NCBI GenBank assembly: GCA_017935625.1 | Contig: JAGBHC010000005.1 | Location: 1-64,000 of the forward strand | Reading direction: 5' to 3' | DNA: 64,000 bases | DNA from: Rikenellaceae bacterium | Lineage (GTDB): Bacteria > Bacteroidota > Bacteroidia > Bacteroidales > Rikenellaceae | Shown: one piece after another, positions 18,713 through 28,632 of the stretch | Position numbering within the stretch: position 1 is the stretch's first letter | How the letters are laid out: every line of letters begins with the position of its first letter | The notes under the pieces: generated by a model | The model's input: the letters and a program-made list of their open reading frames with translations, nothing else | What the model was told of the DNA's origin: nothing | Database searches by the model: none | Position numbers and translations under genes: made by a program

Positions 18713-19966
18713 TTAGAAATTAAATTTCAAGGTCATTCCCACCAAATTGGTGCTTCGGGTCTGGGCTGTGCTGAATGTGGTTATCGTGGGTTCGAGCGTC
18801 ATGGTGAGGTCGTCGCTGACGTCGAAGTCCTTCAGATGGGCATCGACGTGGGCGTCGATTACGTTCAGCAGATAGAAGCCGGCCGTGATGATGATGCTCA
18901 GGTCTCTGTTGCGGCGGTAGTTGTCGCGGAGGTTCTTGATGAAGTCGGGACGGTTGTCGTACAGGCCGTTGAATTCGTCCACCGTGCTGTCGTCGCCGTC
19001 GGTGATGTAGTTGTAGGCCTTCTTGAATCGTTGGTAGCCCCGGTTGTTCCAGTCGATTATGTAGGCCATGGTCGCGAATCCGCCGACCACGAAAGGTACT
19101 TTCCAATAGCTTTTGTTGTAGACCTGGCCGGCTCCGGGGCATATCATCGAGAGCGTGGTGGCTTTTTTGACCGACGAGACGTCGGACTTGTAGTTCACCG
19201 CGCCGTCGCCGATGAAGTAGATGTAGGATGCGATGGCACCTGCCAGCAGCAGCTGGCGGGCGGTGTTGTGCTTTATCATCTGCGACTGGATGCGGTCGAG
19301 CTCCTCGGTGCGGTTGTTGGGGTCTTTGGCCAGCAGCGCGTCGTATTGCTTGCGGTAGGTGGAGTATTTGTGACTCTGGTTGATTCCCAGAGCGAGCGTC
19401 GTGCCGACGGTGGTGTAGAGCACGGGAATCTTCCAGTACTGTTCGTTGTAGAACTGGGCGAATCCGGGTACCACGGCGGAGATGGCCGTCACTTTGGAGA
19501 TGGACATCGAATCGCGGAAAAAGCGGCTGTGCCGCACGAAGGTGGTGTCGGCATCCTGCAGCATGTGCTCCAGTCTGCGCCTCTGGCGTCTGGAGAGCGT
19601 ATCGGCATCTTCGGCGGGGGCGCTGTCGGCCTGCATCACCGCTTGCGCCCGGAGTGCGGCGGCCACGGAGTCCTCTCTGTTGAACTCTTCGAGAGCCGTC
19701 AGCAGCGAGTCGGCCTGCCGGGTGTCGCCGTGGGCGAGCAGGCTGTCCCGCCGGATGGCAACGGCTCGTGTCATGGAGTCCTTGATGCGGGCGCTGCGTA
19801 TCGAATCGGCCTTGGCGATGTCCTCCACCGTGGCGATGCGGCCCGAACTGATGGTGATGCGCTGGCCGCGGTTGCCGGGCCCCACCTGTGCCCGGAGGCC
19901 GAGGGGGAGAAGCAGAGCCGCAGTCAGAAGCAGCGTGCCGAGGATATGTGGACGGATGCGGGTCAT
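18713..19966 (-). CDS. DUF5683-domain membrane protein
   Basis: 417 residues. I chose the start at ATG 19966, which gives a good signal peptide (HILGTLLLTAALLLPLGLRAQ). The longer frame to 20239 would run deep into parB. A Ser/Asp/Ala-rich helical middle (about 40-190) is followed by the DUF5683 domain: VTAISAVVPGFAQFYNEQYWKIPVLY, a repeat-like second half SMICPGAGQVYNKSYWKVPFVVGG, and small membrane segments. In Bacteroidota this gene typically follows parB, as here (17-bp gap). Function unknown; the association suggests a link to chromosome segregation or the envelope. Confidence 0.88.
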   Translation of the reverse strand: MTRIRPHILGTLLLTAALLLPLGLRAQVGPGNRGQRITISSGRIATVEDIAKADSIRSARIKDSMTRAVAIRRDSLLAHGDTRQADSLLTALEEFNREDSVAAALRAQAVMQADSAPAEDADTLSRRQRRRLEHMLQDADTTFVRHSRFFRDSMSISKVTAISAVVPGFAQFYNEQYWKIPVLYTTVGTTLALGINQSHKYSTYRKQYDALLAKDPNNRTEELDRIQSQMIKHNTARQLLLAGAIASYIYFIGDGAVNYKSDVSSVKKATTLSMICPGAGQVYNKSYWKVPFVVGGFATMAYIIDWNNRGYQRFKKAYNYITDGDDSTVDEFNGLYDNRPDFIKNLRDNYRRNRDLSIIITAGFYLLNVIDAHVDAHLKDFDVSDDLTMTLEPTITTFSTAQTRSTNLVGMTLKFNF

Positions 19967-19983
19967 GTTCGGTGGGCGTGATA

Positions 19984-20844
19984 TTATCTTGCGTGGTCGA
20001 ATCGGTCGATGAAGCGGTTGATGTCGGCGTCGCCGTTGAATTCGATGATGATTTTTCCGCCGCCGTTCTTGCCCTTTTTGATGCTGATATCCTGCGAGAA
20101 GAACCTTTCGAGCTGCTCGACCAGGCGGGAGTAGCTTTCGGGATACTCCTCTTCGCCGCCCGTCCGGCGGGCCTGGGGTTCGCCGGCCTTCTTGGCGAGC
20201 TCCTCGGTCTGACGCACGGAGAGTCCTTTCCTTACGCATTTGCGCAGCAGGGAGAGCTGTTCCTTTTCGGGGGCTCCGGCGATGGCTTTGGCGTGTCCCA
20301 TGGAGATGACACCGTCGCGTACCGCGAGCTGTATTTCGACCGGAAGTTTAAGCAGACGCATGTAATTGGCTACGGTCGAGCGCTTCTTGCCTACACGGTC
20401 CGACAGGGCGTCCTGCGTCAGGCCGCACTCGTCGATGAGCCGTTGGAGGCTCAGGGCGATTTCGATTGCATTGAGGTCCTGCCGCTGGATGTTCTCCACC
20501 AGCGCCATTTCATGCAGGGTCTGGTCGCTGACTTCGCGCACATAGGCCGGCACGGTTTCGAGACCTGCCATGCGGGAGGCGCGCCAGCGGCGTTCGCCGC
20601 TGATGATGATGTAGTTGTCGCTGTTCTCCTCTTTTTTGACCGTGATGGGCTGGATGACGCCGAGCGTTTTGATTGATTCGGCCAGCTCCTCCAGGGCTTC
20701 CTGGTCGAACTGCGTACGCGGCTGCTTGGGGTTGGGGATGATTCGTCCGATTTCGATTTCCTGCATCGTGCTGTACGACGGGGTGGCGGAGACTTCCGCT
20801 CCGATGATGGCCCCCAGACCGCGTCCCATTACGTTTTTCTTCAT
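19984..20844 (-). CDS. parB: Chromosome partitioning protein ParB
   Basis: 286 residues. It binds parS sites and, as a CTP-dependent clamp, loads SMC and works with ParA. The N-terminus MGRGLGAIIG is typical. The ParB/Srx box shows NPKQPRTQFD and SGERRWRASRMAGL, then a helix-turn-helix (LTQDALSDRVGKKRSTVANYMRLL), and a C-terminal dimer domain about 60 residues long. It lies 13 bp after parA on the same strand. I did not find a clear parS palindrome in the window. Confidence 0.96.
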   Translation of the reverse strand: MKKNVMGRGLGAIIGAEVSATPSYSTMQEIEIGRIIPNPKQPRTQFDQEALEELAESIKTLGVIQPITVKKEENSDNYIIISGERRWRASRMAGLETVPAYVREVSDQTLHEMALVENIQRQDLNAIEIALSLQRLIDECGLTQDALSDRVGKKRSTVANYMRLLKLPVEIQLAVRDGVISMGHAKAIAGAPEKEQLSLLRKCVRKGLSVRQTEELAKKAGEPQARRTGGEEEYPESYSRLVEQLERFFSQDISIKKGKNGGGKIIIEFNGDADINRFIDRFDHAR

Positions 20845-20857
20845 AGTAGCCGTGTCT

Positions 20858-21616
20858 TTATCTGTTTCTTTTTATGAATTCCTTTGCCAGTGCGAGGTAT
20901 TTGCTGCTGCCCGGAGCCGATGCGTCGTAGAGGATGACGGGTTTGCCGTGGCTCGATGCCTCTACAATACGGATGTTGCGCTGAATTATTGTGTCGTAGA
21001 CGCGGTCGGAGAAATATTCCTTCACTTCGGCCACCACCTGGTTGTGCATGCGGTTGTTGGAGTAGAGGGTGATGAGGAACCCTTCGATTTCGAGCCGGGT
21101 GTTGAGCTTGGTTTTCACCAGCTTGATGGTGTTGAGCAGTTTGCTCAGGCCTTCGAGTGCGAAATATTCCGGCTGCACGGGGATGAGCACGCTGTCCGCC
21201 GCCACCAGGGCATTGACGGTCGTGTAGCCCAGAGAGGGCGAACAGTCGATGAGTACGTAGTCGTAATCCTCTTTCACGCTGTCGAGTATGCCCTTTATGA
21301 TGAAGTGTCCGTTCTCGATATTGGCCAGTTCGGTGTCGGCCCCCACCAGGTTGATGCTCGAAGGGAGCACCCACAGCTTTTTGAGTTCGGGGCTCTGCAC
21401 GATGACCTCCTTCGCCTGCTTGTCGCCGGTCATGCAATCGTAGAGGTTCGGCAGGTTGATGTCGAACTTCAGGCCGGAGGTGGCATTGGCCTGGGGGTCG
21501 GCGTCTACGAGCAGGACCTTTTTGCCGAGCACGGAGAGGCTCGCGGCGAGATTTATCGCCGTAGTGGTCTTGGCCACACCGCCTTTCTGGTTTGCAAGCG
21601 CTACTATTTTACCCAT
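20858..21616 (-). CDS. parA: Chromosome partitioning ATPase ParA/Soj
   Basis: 252 residues with the deviant Walker A box KGGVAKTT (11-18), the VDADPQANAT motif and DYVLIDCSPSLG (Walker B region). It is the ATPase partner of ParB in origin segregation. It is first in a minus-strand run parA-parB-DUF5683-mltD-mnmE, with its own promoter divergent from that of ornithine carbamoyltransferase. Confidence 0.97.
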   Translation of the reverse strand: MGKIVALANQKGGVAKTTTAINLAASLSVLGKKVLLVDADPQANATSGLKFDINLPNLYDCMTGDKQAKEVIVQSPELKKLWVLPSSINLVGADTELANIENGHFIIKGILDSVKEDYDYVLIDCSPSLGYTTVNALVAADSVLIPVQPEYFALEGLSKLLNTIKLVKTKLNTRLEIEGFLITLYSNNRMHNQVVAEVKEYFSDRVYDTIIQRNIRIVEASSHGKPVILYDASAPGSSKYLALAKEFIKRNR

Positions 21617-21637
21617 GTCAGAAAATTATTTATCAGA

Positions 21638-21645
21638 CAAAGGTA
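21638..21645 (-). promoter_or_regulatory. Promoter -7 box of parA
   Basis: TACCTTTG on the minus strand, 22 bp upstream of the parA ATG. Confidence 0.65.
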
Positions 21646-21687
21646 GGTAAAATCTTTGTATTTTTCCGCTTTCTGAAAGAAAATAGC

Positions 21688-21695
21688 TACCTTTG
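21688..21695 (+). promoter_or_regulatory. Promoter -7 box of the ornithine carbamoyltransferase gene
   Basis: TACCTTTG, 32 bp before the ATG at 21727. It is back to back with the parA promoter. Confidence 0.6.
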
Positions 21696-21726
21696 GGGAT
21701 GATTAAATCTTAACTATTCGCAGATT

Positions 21727-22731
21727 ATGGTTCAATTGAAAGGAAGAAGTTTTTTGAAGTTGCTCGATTTCACTCCCGATGAGATTCTGGGATTGGTGGA
21801 GCTGGCCTCGCGGCTCAAGGCGGACAAGAAGGCCGGAACGGAGCGACAGACGCTCATAGGTAAGAATATCGTACTGCTGTTCGAGAAGGACTCCACGCGC
21901 ACGCGGTGTTCGTTCGAGGTGGGGGCTTTCGACCAGGGGGCACGGGTCACCTATCTGGGTCCTTCGGGCTCTCAGATGGGCAAAAAGGAGAGCGCGGCGG
22001 ATACGGCCCGGGTGCTGGGACGCATGTACGACGGAATCGAGTACCGCGGCTATGCGCAGCGGACCGTGGAGACGCTCGCCGAATATGCCGGGGTGCCGGT
22101 GTGGAACGGCCTGACCGACGAGTTCCATCCGACCCAGATGCTGGCCGACCTGCTCACCATGCGCGAACATTCGGCCAAGCCGTTTTCCGCGATGAGCTTC
22201 TGTTTCCTGGGCGATGCGCACAACAACGTGGCCAATTCGCTGATGGTCACGGCGGCCAAGCTGGGCATGGACTATCGGGCCGTGTCGCCCGCGGCCTGCG
22301 CCCCCGACGCGGAACTGGTGGCCGAGTGCCGTCGAATCGCGGCGCAGACCGGTGCACGCATTACGCTGACGGAGAGCGTGGAGGAGGGAGTCCGGGGGTG
22401 CGACTTCGTCTATACCGACGTGTGGGTGTCGATGGGCGAGCCTGACGAGGTGTGGGCCGAACGCATCGCATTGCTCAAACCCTATCAGGTCAATGCGGCG
22501 GTGATGGCCGCCACGGGCAACCCCGAAGCGAAGTTCCTGCACTGCCTGCCGGCTTTCCACGACGAAAAGACGAAGGTGGGGCGGGAGATTCTCGCCAAAT
22601 TCGGCATCTGCGAGATGGAGGTGACCGACGAGGTGTTCGAGAGTGCCGCCAGCGTGGTGTTCGACCAGGCCGAAAACCGCATGCACACGATAAAGGCCGT
22701 GATGGTGGCCACGTTGCATGGCGAATATTGA
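21727..22731 (+). CDS. argF: Ornithine carbamoyltransferase
   Basis: 334 residues. It makes citrulline from ornithine and carbamoyl phosphate, or runs in reverse in arginine catabolism (ArcB). Motifs: carbamoyl phosphate loop STRTR (56-60), HPTQ (134-137), ornithine-binding DVWVSMGE (231-238) and HCLPAFHD (272-279). These are the ornithine-type motifs, not those of the N-succinylornithine enzyme used by many Bacteroides. No other arginine gene is next to it, so biosynthetic and catabolic roles cannot be separated from context; the symbol is therefore tentative between argF and arcB. Confidence 0.93.
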   Translation: MVQLKGRSFLKLLDFTPDEILGLVELASRLKADKKAGTERQTLIGKNIVLLFEKDSTRTRCSFEVGAFDQGARVTYLGPSGSQMGKKESAADTARVLGRMYDGIEYRGYAQRTVETLAEYAGVPVWNGLTDEFHPTQMLADLLTMREHSAKPFSAMSFCFLGDAHNNVANSLMVTAAKLGMDYRAVSPAACAPDAELVAECRRIAAQTGARITLTESVEEGVRGCDFVYTDVWVSMGEPDEVWAERIALLKPYQVNAAVMAATGNPEAKFLHCLPAFHDEKTKVGREILAKFGICEMEVTDEVFESAASVVFDQAENRMHTIKAVMVATLHGEY

Positions 22732-22795
22732 GAGGCGGGGTGCGGTTTTTGCACTTCGGAAATCGAATTTCCGGACGATATAATCGAATGTATTC

Positions 22796-23818
22796 ATGAT
22801 TGACGACAAAGGATTTGTAAAGGACGAACCGATTCGCAGTCTGGAGGGCTCCGGGTCGGAAAGGAAGGGGCGTTTGCAGGAAAAAGAGCCGGATGCGCAC
22901 CTGCTCGGCGGAAGCCCGGCGCCCGGCGCCGAGCCCGAAAGGCCGCGCGGGGAGCGTTTCCCCTCGGTGACGGACGGATTGATTGTGGTCGGCATCTTCG
23001 TGCTGGCCGGTCTGCTGATTCCGGTGCTGGTCGGGGGCGTCTATGCTGCGATTCTGATGATGAAGGGAGCCCCGTTCGCCCAGGCCACTTCGGAGGTCTA
23101 CGCCAGTCTGCACAACGGGGCGGCCATGGCACTCAGCTATTTGCTGCAATTCCTGGTGCTGATAGTGCTGACCCTGCGTCTGCGCCGCCGGCGCGGCGAG
23201 ACGGATAACGCCACGCTGCTCCGCTTTTCGATGCGCCGGTTCAACCCCGCGCTTCTGCTGTGGGGCGTCGTGCTGCTCTTTTCGATAGAGCTGCTCATCG
23301 AGCCGCTGCTGTCGGTGTTCCCTGACAAATACATCGAGATGATTGAGAGCGCGGTGAGTACGAGCGGGTGGGGGATTTTCACCGGCGTGCTGCTGGCCCC
23401 GGTGCTGGAGGAGACCTTCTTCCGGGGGGTGCTCCTCGAATCGCTGCGCCGCAAGAGCGGTCCGGTGCGGGGCGTGCTGCTCTCGGCGGCCGCTTTCGGC
23501 CTGATGCACATCATCCCCCAGCAGGTGATTTCCGGCTTTTTCGCCGGCATCGTGCTGGGCTACGTCTACCTCCGCACCGGTTCGCTGGTGCCCGTTATCT
23601 TGCTGCATGCCATCAACAACTGCGCGGCTGTCGTGCTGAGCGCCACCGGCTTGGGTTCCGATGCGACGCTGGCCGACCTGCTGGGAAAAGGAACGCTCTA
23701 TTATGCGGTGTATCTCCTGTGCGCGGTGGTGTGCGTGATGTCGGCCGTCATGATGAACCGCTCGCTGAAAGTCGCGCAGCAGGCGGATTCGTCCGGGGAA
23801 AATGCCGGGCGGGAATAA
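22796..23818 (+). CDS. CPBP-family intramembrane metalloprotease
   Basis: 340 residues of the CAAX protease/bacteriocin-processing family. After a roughly 60-residue hydrophilic N-terminus come several membrane helices. The metal and catalytic motifs are EETFFRG, FGLMHIIPQQ and HAINN, in the normal order and spacing. Substrate unknown. No bacteriocin or prenylated-peptide gene is nearby, so it is probably a stand-alone membrane protease of the common gut-Bacteroidales type. It starts 64 bp after argF. Confidence 0.88.
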   Translation: MIDDKGFVKDEPIRSLEGSGSERKGRLQEKEPDAHLLGGSPAPGAEPERPRGERFPSVTDGLIVVGIFVLAGLLIPVLVGGVYAAILMMKGAPFAQATSEVYASLHNGAAMALSYLLQFLVLIVLTLRLRRRRGETDNATLLRFSMRRFNPALLLWGVVLLFSIELLIEPLLSVFPDKYIEMIESAVSTSGWGIFTGVLLAPVLEETFFRGVLLESLRRKSGPVRGVLLSAAAFGLMHIIPQQVISGFFAGIVLGYVYLRTGSLVPVILLHAINNCAAVVLSATGLGSDATLADLLGKGTLYYAVYLLCAVVCVMSAVMMNRSLKVAQQADSSGENAGRE

Positions 23819-23856
23819 TAATCGGCTATGGCGGTACGTTATAAGAGTTAAAAAGT

Positions 23857-23864
23857 TATCTTTG
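23857..23864 (+). promoter_or_regulatory. Promoter -7 box of the SurA-like operon
   Basis: TATCTTTG, 12 bp before the ATG at 23876, implying a very short leader. If so, translation may begin at 23879 or need little Shine-Dalgarno help. Confidence 0.55.
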
Positions 23865-23875
23865 CACTCGGAAAT

Positions 23876-24739
23876 ATGATGAAGTACGCCAAAATATGTT
23901 TGTCGGTTCTTTTCGCGGCCAGCCTGGCGGGTTGTCGCGAAATGCCGCATATCTTCTCCGGCGATACGGTGCTGGCCAAGGCCAACGGCCACACCCTGCT
24001 GCTGATGGACGTGGAATCCATATTCACGCCGGGCCTGTCGGCCGACGACAGCGTGAAACTGCTCGAATCCTATGTGGACAAATGGGTGAAGCGGGAACTC
24101 AAGCTGGAGGAGGCCGAGCGTCTGTTCGAAGAGAGCGAGCAGGATATCGAGGCGATGGTCCGCGAATACCGCAACTCGCTGCTGACACGCCGTCTGGAGC
24201 AGTATTACGTGGATTCCGCCATCGACACCGTCTTCACCGAATCCGATATCGAGGGCTACTACGCCGAACATAGGAACGATTTCCGGCTCGACCGCAATAT
24301 CGTGCAGGGCAAGATTGTGCGTCTGCCCAAGTCCTACCGGCAGAAGAGCAAGCTCCGCGAACTGATGAAGCAGACCTCCCCGGAGAAGGCGAAGGACCTG
24401 GAGGACTGGTGTACCAAGAACGATTTGGAGATGACTTCGTTCACCACGTGGGTCGATTATGACGAATTTTTGTCGCACCTGCCCATCCGCCGCGATGCCA
24501 ATTACGAATCCTATCTGACAGAGGGCGGGTTGCAGGAGATGTCGGACCGCGAGAACGACTATTTCTTCGTCATAGGCCAGACCATGCGCCGCGGCACCCC
24601 CGCTCCGCTTCCGCGGGTGCGGGAGAGCATCCGCCGGCTGCTGTTCAATCAGCGCAAGGCCGAAATCGTGCGGGCTTACGAGGACAGCCTCTACCGGGTC
24701 GCCCTGGTGAAGGACAAGATAACGGTAAATATCGATTAA
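23876..24739 (+). CDS. Periplasmic SurA-N-like lipoprotein without a clear PPIase domain
   Basis: 287 residues. A lipoprotein signal ends in SLAGC (Cys20). The mature protein begins with a SurA-type segment (LAKANGHTLLLMDVESIF, then a helical region with KWVKRELKLEEAERLFEE), a chaperone-like fold that grips unfolded outer-membrane proteins. I see no parvulin domain with its conserved His and Gly pattern. It precedes a true SurA-like protein by 26 bp and is likely co-transcribed with it. Annotated relatives are usually called peptidyl-prolyl isomerases, which probably overstates this one. Confidence 0.78.
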   Translation: MMKYAKICLSVLFAASLAGCREMPHIFSGDTVLAKANGHTLLLMDVESIFTPGLSADDSVKLLESYVDKWVKRELKLEEAERLFEESEQDIEAMVREYRNSLLTRRLEQYYVDSAIDTVFTESDIEGYYAEHRNDFRLDRNIVQGKIVRLPKSYRQKSKLRELMKQTSPEKAKDLEDWCTKNDLEMTSFTTWVDYDEFLSHLPIRRDANYESYLTEGGLQEMSDRENDYFFVIGQTMRRGTPAPLPRVRESIRRLLFNQRKAEIVRAYEDSLYRVALVKDKITVNID

Positions 24740-24765
24740 AGTATAGAAACAGTTAGTAAAGAGTT

Positions 24766-26163
24766 ATGTTGAAAAAAATATTGTGTCTCGTGTCGGCGGG
24801 GTGGGCCGCTTGCGCAGCCCTCGAAGCCGGTGCCCAGGAGTATCTGGCCGACAAGGTGGTGGCTGTGGTAGGCAACTCGCCGATTCTCTATTCCCAGATT
24901 TACGAACTCGGTCAGCAGCTGGTGCAGCAGCGCAGGGAGCAGGGCTACACCTCGGACCGCGACCCGATGAACGAGGCGCTCGAGACCTTGCTGTTGCGCA
25001 AGCTGCTCTACAATCAGGCCCTGATAGACTCCGTGGAGGTCAATGCGGCGACCATCACCGAGCAGACCGAGACGATGATGAACAACATGATAGAGAGCGC
25101 CGGTTCGATGACGCGGCTGGAAGCCGTGATGCACAAACCGATATTCGAGATAAAGGAGGATATCCGCAAGCAGTACGAGGAGATGGGCTATGCCCAGAGC
25201 ATGCAGTACGAGATTCAGGACAAGATAACGATTACCCCCGGCGAGGTGGACCGCTATTTCAGAACGCTCGACAAGAAGAATCTGCCCATTATCCCGGACC
25301 AGTACGTCTATGCCCAGATAACCAAGCTGCCGGAATCGACCAACGAGGCCAAGCAGCGTACCCGCGAGCGTCTGCTCGACATGCGTGCGCGCATCCTGAA
25401 GGGGACCAAGTTCGAGACGCTGGCCAGTCTCTACTCCATCGACCCGGGGTCGCGTTTCAACGGCGGCGAGTATCCCCCTTCGAGCAAGGACATGTGGACG
25501 CCGCCCTTCGCCGAGGCGCTCGAGAAGTTGCGTCCGGGCCAGATTTCGGAGGTGGTGGAGACCGAATACGGATTCCACATCATTCAGCTGATAGACAAGG
25601 ACAACGGACTCTATCATTTCCGTCACATCCTCATCAAGCCGACCTTCACCGATGACGAGCTCTATGCCACCGACCGCACGCTCGACAGCATCGCCTCGCT
25701 CATCCGGGCCGATTCGCTGAGTTTCGAAAAGGCGGCTTTCCTCCACTCCGACGACTCGTTCTCCAAACTCAACGGGGGTATCGTCACCAACAACGAGTAT
25801 ATGGAGGTGTCGCAGATGTACGACGTGAAGTATTCCAAGACCAAGTTCTTCCGCGAGGAGATTACCATTCCGCAGGACTACGAGGCGCTGCGCCGTCTGA
25901 AGGTGGGCGAAATATCCTCCGCTTTCCAGTCGCAGAACTACAACGGCGACGTGCTCAGCAAGATAATCAAGCTGGTGGAGGTGATTCCCTCCCATCCGGC
26001 CGATTTGAAGAGTGACTATCTGCGGCTCGAGGAGATGGCGCTCGAAGAGAAGAAGAAAGAGGAGTTCGACCGATGGGTGGACAAGAAGATTGAAGCCATG
26101 TACGTCTACATCGCTCCGGAGTTCCGCGAAGGGGAATTCGAGAATAAGAATTGGGTGAAATAA
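24766..26163 (+). CDS. Peptidyl-prolyl cis-trans isomerase, SurA type
   Basis: 465 residues. A signal peptide ends near residue 24 (LEAGAQ). The SurA N-terminal chaperone module starts LADKVVAVVGNSPILYSQIYELGQQ. Two parvulin-like domains follow, the first at about 180-275 (FNGGEYPPSSKDM, PFAEALEKLRPGQISEVVETEYGFHIIQL) and the second, more divergent, at about 280-400 (HFRHILIKP, KLNGGIVTNNEYM). It folds outer-membrane beta-barrels in the periplasm. It sits between the lipoprotein chaperone and the OstA-like gene, an envelope cluster. Confidence 0.92.
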   Translation: MLKKILCLVSAGWAACAALEAGAQEYLADKVVAVVGNSPILYSQIYELGQQLVQQRREQGYTSDRDPMNEALETLLLRKLLYNQALIDSVEVNAATITEQTETMMNNMIESAGSMTRLEAVMHKPIFEIKEDIRKQYEEMGYAQSMQYEIQDKITITPGEVDRYFRTLDKKNLPIIPDQYVYAQITKLPESTNEAKQRTRERLLDMRARILKGTKFETLASLYSIDPGSRFNGGEYPPSSKDMWTPPFAEALEKLRPGQISEVVETEYGFHIIQLIDKDNGLYHFRHILIKPTFTDDELYATDRTLDSIASLIRADSLSFEKAAFLHSDDSFSKLNGGIVTNNEYMEVSQMYDVKYSKTKFFREEITIPQDYEALRRLKVGEISSAFQSQNYNGDVLSKIIKLVEVIPSHPADLKSDYLRLEEMALEEKKKEEFDRWVDKKIEAMYVYIAPEFREGEFENKNWVK

Positions 26164-26253
26164 CGGCTGCGACGGCATCGCATACAGACTGTTGCAAAGG
26201 GGCGAATCGGCAGTGGTTCGCCTTGTCGCATTCGAACGAAACGTGCTACTGAA

Positions 26254-28407
26254 GTGCAAAAGGGATTTTTAGTGTTAGTGACGATGGGGCTGTTGTTTTG
26301 CTCCGTCTTTTCGCGGGCTCAGCAGCAGAGCCGTCGGGCCGATGTCGATTATACGGCCGATGTGGTCTATCCGGTCAAGATAGGACTCGATTCGTCGGTG
26401 GTCTGTCTGGTGGGCAATGTGATGCTGCATCACAACGGTGCGGTGCTGACGTGCGACAGTGCGGTCAGGTACAGTCCCGACTATTTCGAGTTTTTCCATC
26501 GGGTGGTGGTCAATAAGGACAGCATCTATGTCTACGGCGACAAGGCCGACTACAACGGCGCGATAAATACGGCACGCATCTACGCCCCGATAATCAAGGT
26601 GGTGGATGGCGACATCACGATGTACACCTACCGTTTCGCGTTCGACACGCAGCGCAATGCGGGCGAGTTCGGCGGCGGAGCCACCGTGCTGCGCGGAACC
26701 GAACGGCTCGAGTCGCAGCGCGGTTACTATTATGCCGACACGAAAGAGGTGGTCTGCGTGGACGAGGTGGAGATAGAGACCGAAGAGTATCTCATGAAGT
26801 CCGACTCGGTCTGCTACAATATGGATACGGAGCTGGCCCGATTCTTCGACGACACCTATATCTGGAACCGGAAAGGCGAGATTTTCAGCGCGACGTCGGG
26901 CATCTACGAAAAGCCCGAGGCGGTTTACCATTTCACCTCCGATGCCTATATCCTGACCGACAAGCAGGAGATGTGGTCCGACACGCTGGACTATCGCAGC
27001 CGGGAGCGAATCGCCGTGATGCGCAACAACATTCAGGTAAACGACGACGAGCACGAGTCCCAGGCGTTCGGCGATTACGGCCAATATTGGGGCGGCGATT
27101 TCGAAAACGGCCTGCTGACCCGGCTTCCGTCGGTCATCGGCTACGACCGCCAGAACGAGGATACCGTTTACATGCGTTCCGACACCATTACCATCCACTC
27201 GGTCGATAAGTCGTTCTTCGATGCTTATCTGGTTCAGCCCGAGCAGGATAAATCCGCGGAAAATAACGAGGAGGTGCTGTTGGACGACCCGGCGTCCGTC
27301 TCCCGGCGTCCGGACGGCGAAGAGCCGGCCGCGACGGTCGCACCCCAGTCGAATGCGGATGCCAAAAAGCGCAGACGGGCAGAGAAAGAGGCCCGGAAAA
27401 GCCGTAAAAAGGGACGCAGCCAGGTCGTGGCGGAGCCTGCCGCTTCGGCGGACCGGGCGGACGACACTCCTCTGGTGACGCTTGCCGACGGCGGACTGAA
27501 GGTGTCGGTTCCCGACTCCGTGGCGGTCGCCTGGGAGCGGCCGGCCGTTCCTGCCGCCGATTCGGTGACCGGTGTGTTGCAGCCGATTCTCTCGCAGCGA
27601 CCTGTCGCAGTCGATTCGACGGGGCGGGCTACCCTTGCGGCGGCGGAGAAGAGGGCCGACGCGGAGGCGAAGCCCGAACGCATCGTCCGGGCGTACCGCA
27701 ACGTGAAAATCGCGGGCCGGGACTATCAGGCCGTTTGCGATTCCGTTGTGGCCATGACTATCGACTCGACGGCCCACATGTATATCGACCCGGTGCTGTG
27801 GAGCGGGGCCAACCAGATTTCCAGTCAGGTGGTGGACATCTACTCGGTCAATCGCCAGATAGAGCGGGCCGAGTTCACGGGCACTCCCATGATGGTTTCC
27901 GAAGTGGACGGCACCCACTACAATCAGGTGGCGGGCAAGGTGATAATCGCCTATTTCCGCGACAACAAAATTTACCGCACCGACGTGAATGCCAATGCCC
28001 GTACGCTCTACTACCACCAGGAGAAGGGGAAGCGGGGCTTGAGCGGTTTCACGGTTTCGGAGTGCGCCAACATCACTTTCCGAATCGTCGATAATCAGGT
28101 GCGGCAGATTGCCTATTTCGGCAAGCACAATTTCGCGATGTACCCGATGGATAAGATTCCCGAATCCCAGCCTCAGTTCCTCGAAGGGTTCAGATGGGAG
28201 GGCGACCGCCGTCCGACGGTGGAGGAGATTTTCGACCGGCAGATACGGCCTTCGCGCCGTCGGGAGTACGAGACGATGGACAAACCGCGCTTCTCGATTA
28301 CCGAACGCATCGACCGTCATCGGGAGGAACTGGTGCGCAGCGGTTCGTGGCAGGACCGCAACGACCAGCTTCCGGAAGAGGTGCTGGACTATATCCGGTC
28401 ATTGTAG
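26254..28407 (+). CDS. OstA-like LPS transport protein
   Basis: 717 residues. I take GTG 26254 as the start; an ATG lies 10 codons later (26284) and would still give a short signal peptide. The N-terminal OstA/LptA-like domain (about 25-330) shows repeated beta-jellyroll phrases such as VCLVGNVMLHHNGAVLTCDSA and RGTERLESQRGYYYADTKEV. A variable linker rich in Lys, Ala and Asp (about 330-475) precedes a second OstA-like segment (about 480-620) and a charged tail. Proteins of this type in Bacteroidota are thought to bridge LPS from LptC to LptD in the periplasm. It follows the SurA-like gene. Confidence 0.88.
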   Translation: MQKGFLVLVTMGLLFCSVFSRAQQQSRRADVDYTADVVYPVKIGLDSSVVCLVGNVMLHHNGAVLTCDSAVRYSPDYFEFFHRVVVNKDSIYVYGDKADYNGAINTARIYAPIIKVVDGDITMYTYRFAFDTQRNAGEFGGGATVLRGTERLESQRGYYYADTKEVVCVDEVEIETEEYLMKSDSVCYNMDTELARFFDDTYIWNRKGEIFSATSGIYEKPEAVYHFTSDAYILTDKQEMWSDTLDYRSRERIAVMRNNIQVNDDEHESQAFGDYGQYWGGDFENGLLTRLPSVIGYDRQNEDTVYMRSDTITIHSVDKSFFDAYLVQPEQDKSAENNEEVLLDDPASVSRRPDGEEPAATVAPQSNADAKKRRRAEKEARKSRKKGRSQVVAEPAASADRADDTPLVTLADGGLKVSVPDSVAVAWERPAVPAADSVTGVLQPILSQRPVAVDSTGRATLAAAEKRADAEAKPERIVRAYRNVKIAGRDYQAVCDSVVAMTIDSTAHMYIDPVLWSGANQISSQVVDIYSVNRQIERAEFTGTPMMVSEVDGTHYNQVAGKVIIAYFRDNKIYRTDVNANARTLYYHQEKGKRGLSGFTVSECANITFRIVDNQVRQIAYFGKHNFAMYPMDKIPESQPQFLEGFRWEGDRRPTVEEIFDRQIRPSRRREYETMDKPRFSITERIDRHREELVRSGSWQDRNDQLPEEVLDYIRSL

Positions 28408-28632
28408 GGTTGCGAGTTTGTTTGTCGGGCCGAGGTTTTCGAAGAGGAGGAAGCCGGATTGACTCCGTCCGCTCGGGAAATAGGAAGACTGGGGCGTGCA
28501 AAAGCGGATGTGCGGGTGAAGACCTCGCACGCACGCAAGACCGGGAGCGCATCGTTCGGCATGGCGGCTGCGGACTTGGAAAATAACGGGACCCGGGGTG
28601 GGTGCGAAGAACATGGAAGAGACAAGATAATG

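Noticed and set aside
22490-24478. 662-codon minus-strand frame
   Set aside because: Antisense to argF, the CPBP protease and the lipoprotein; no motif.
26275-28320. 681-codon minus-strand frame opposite the OstA-like gene
   Set aside because: Pure antisense of a well-supported gene.
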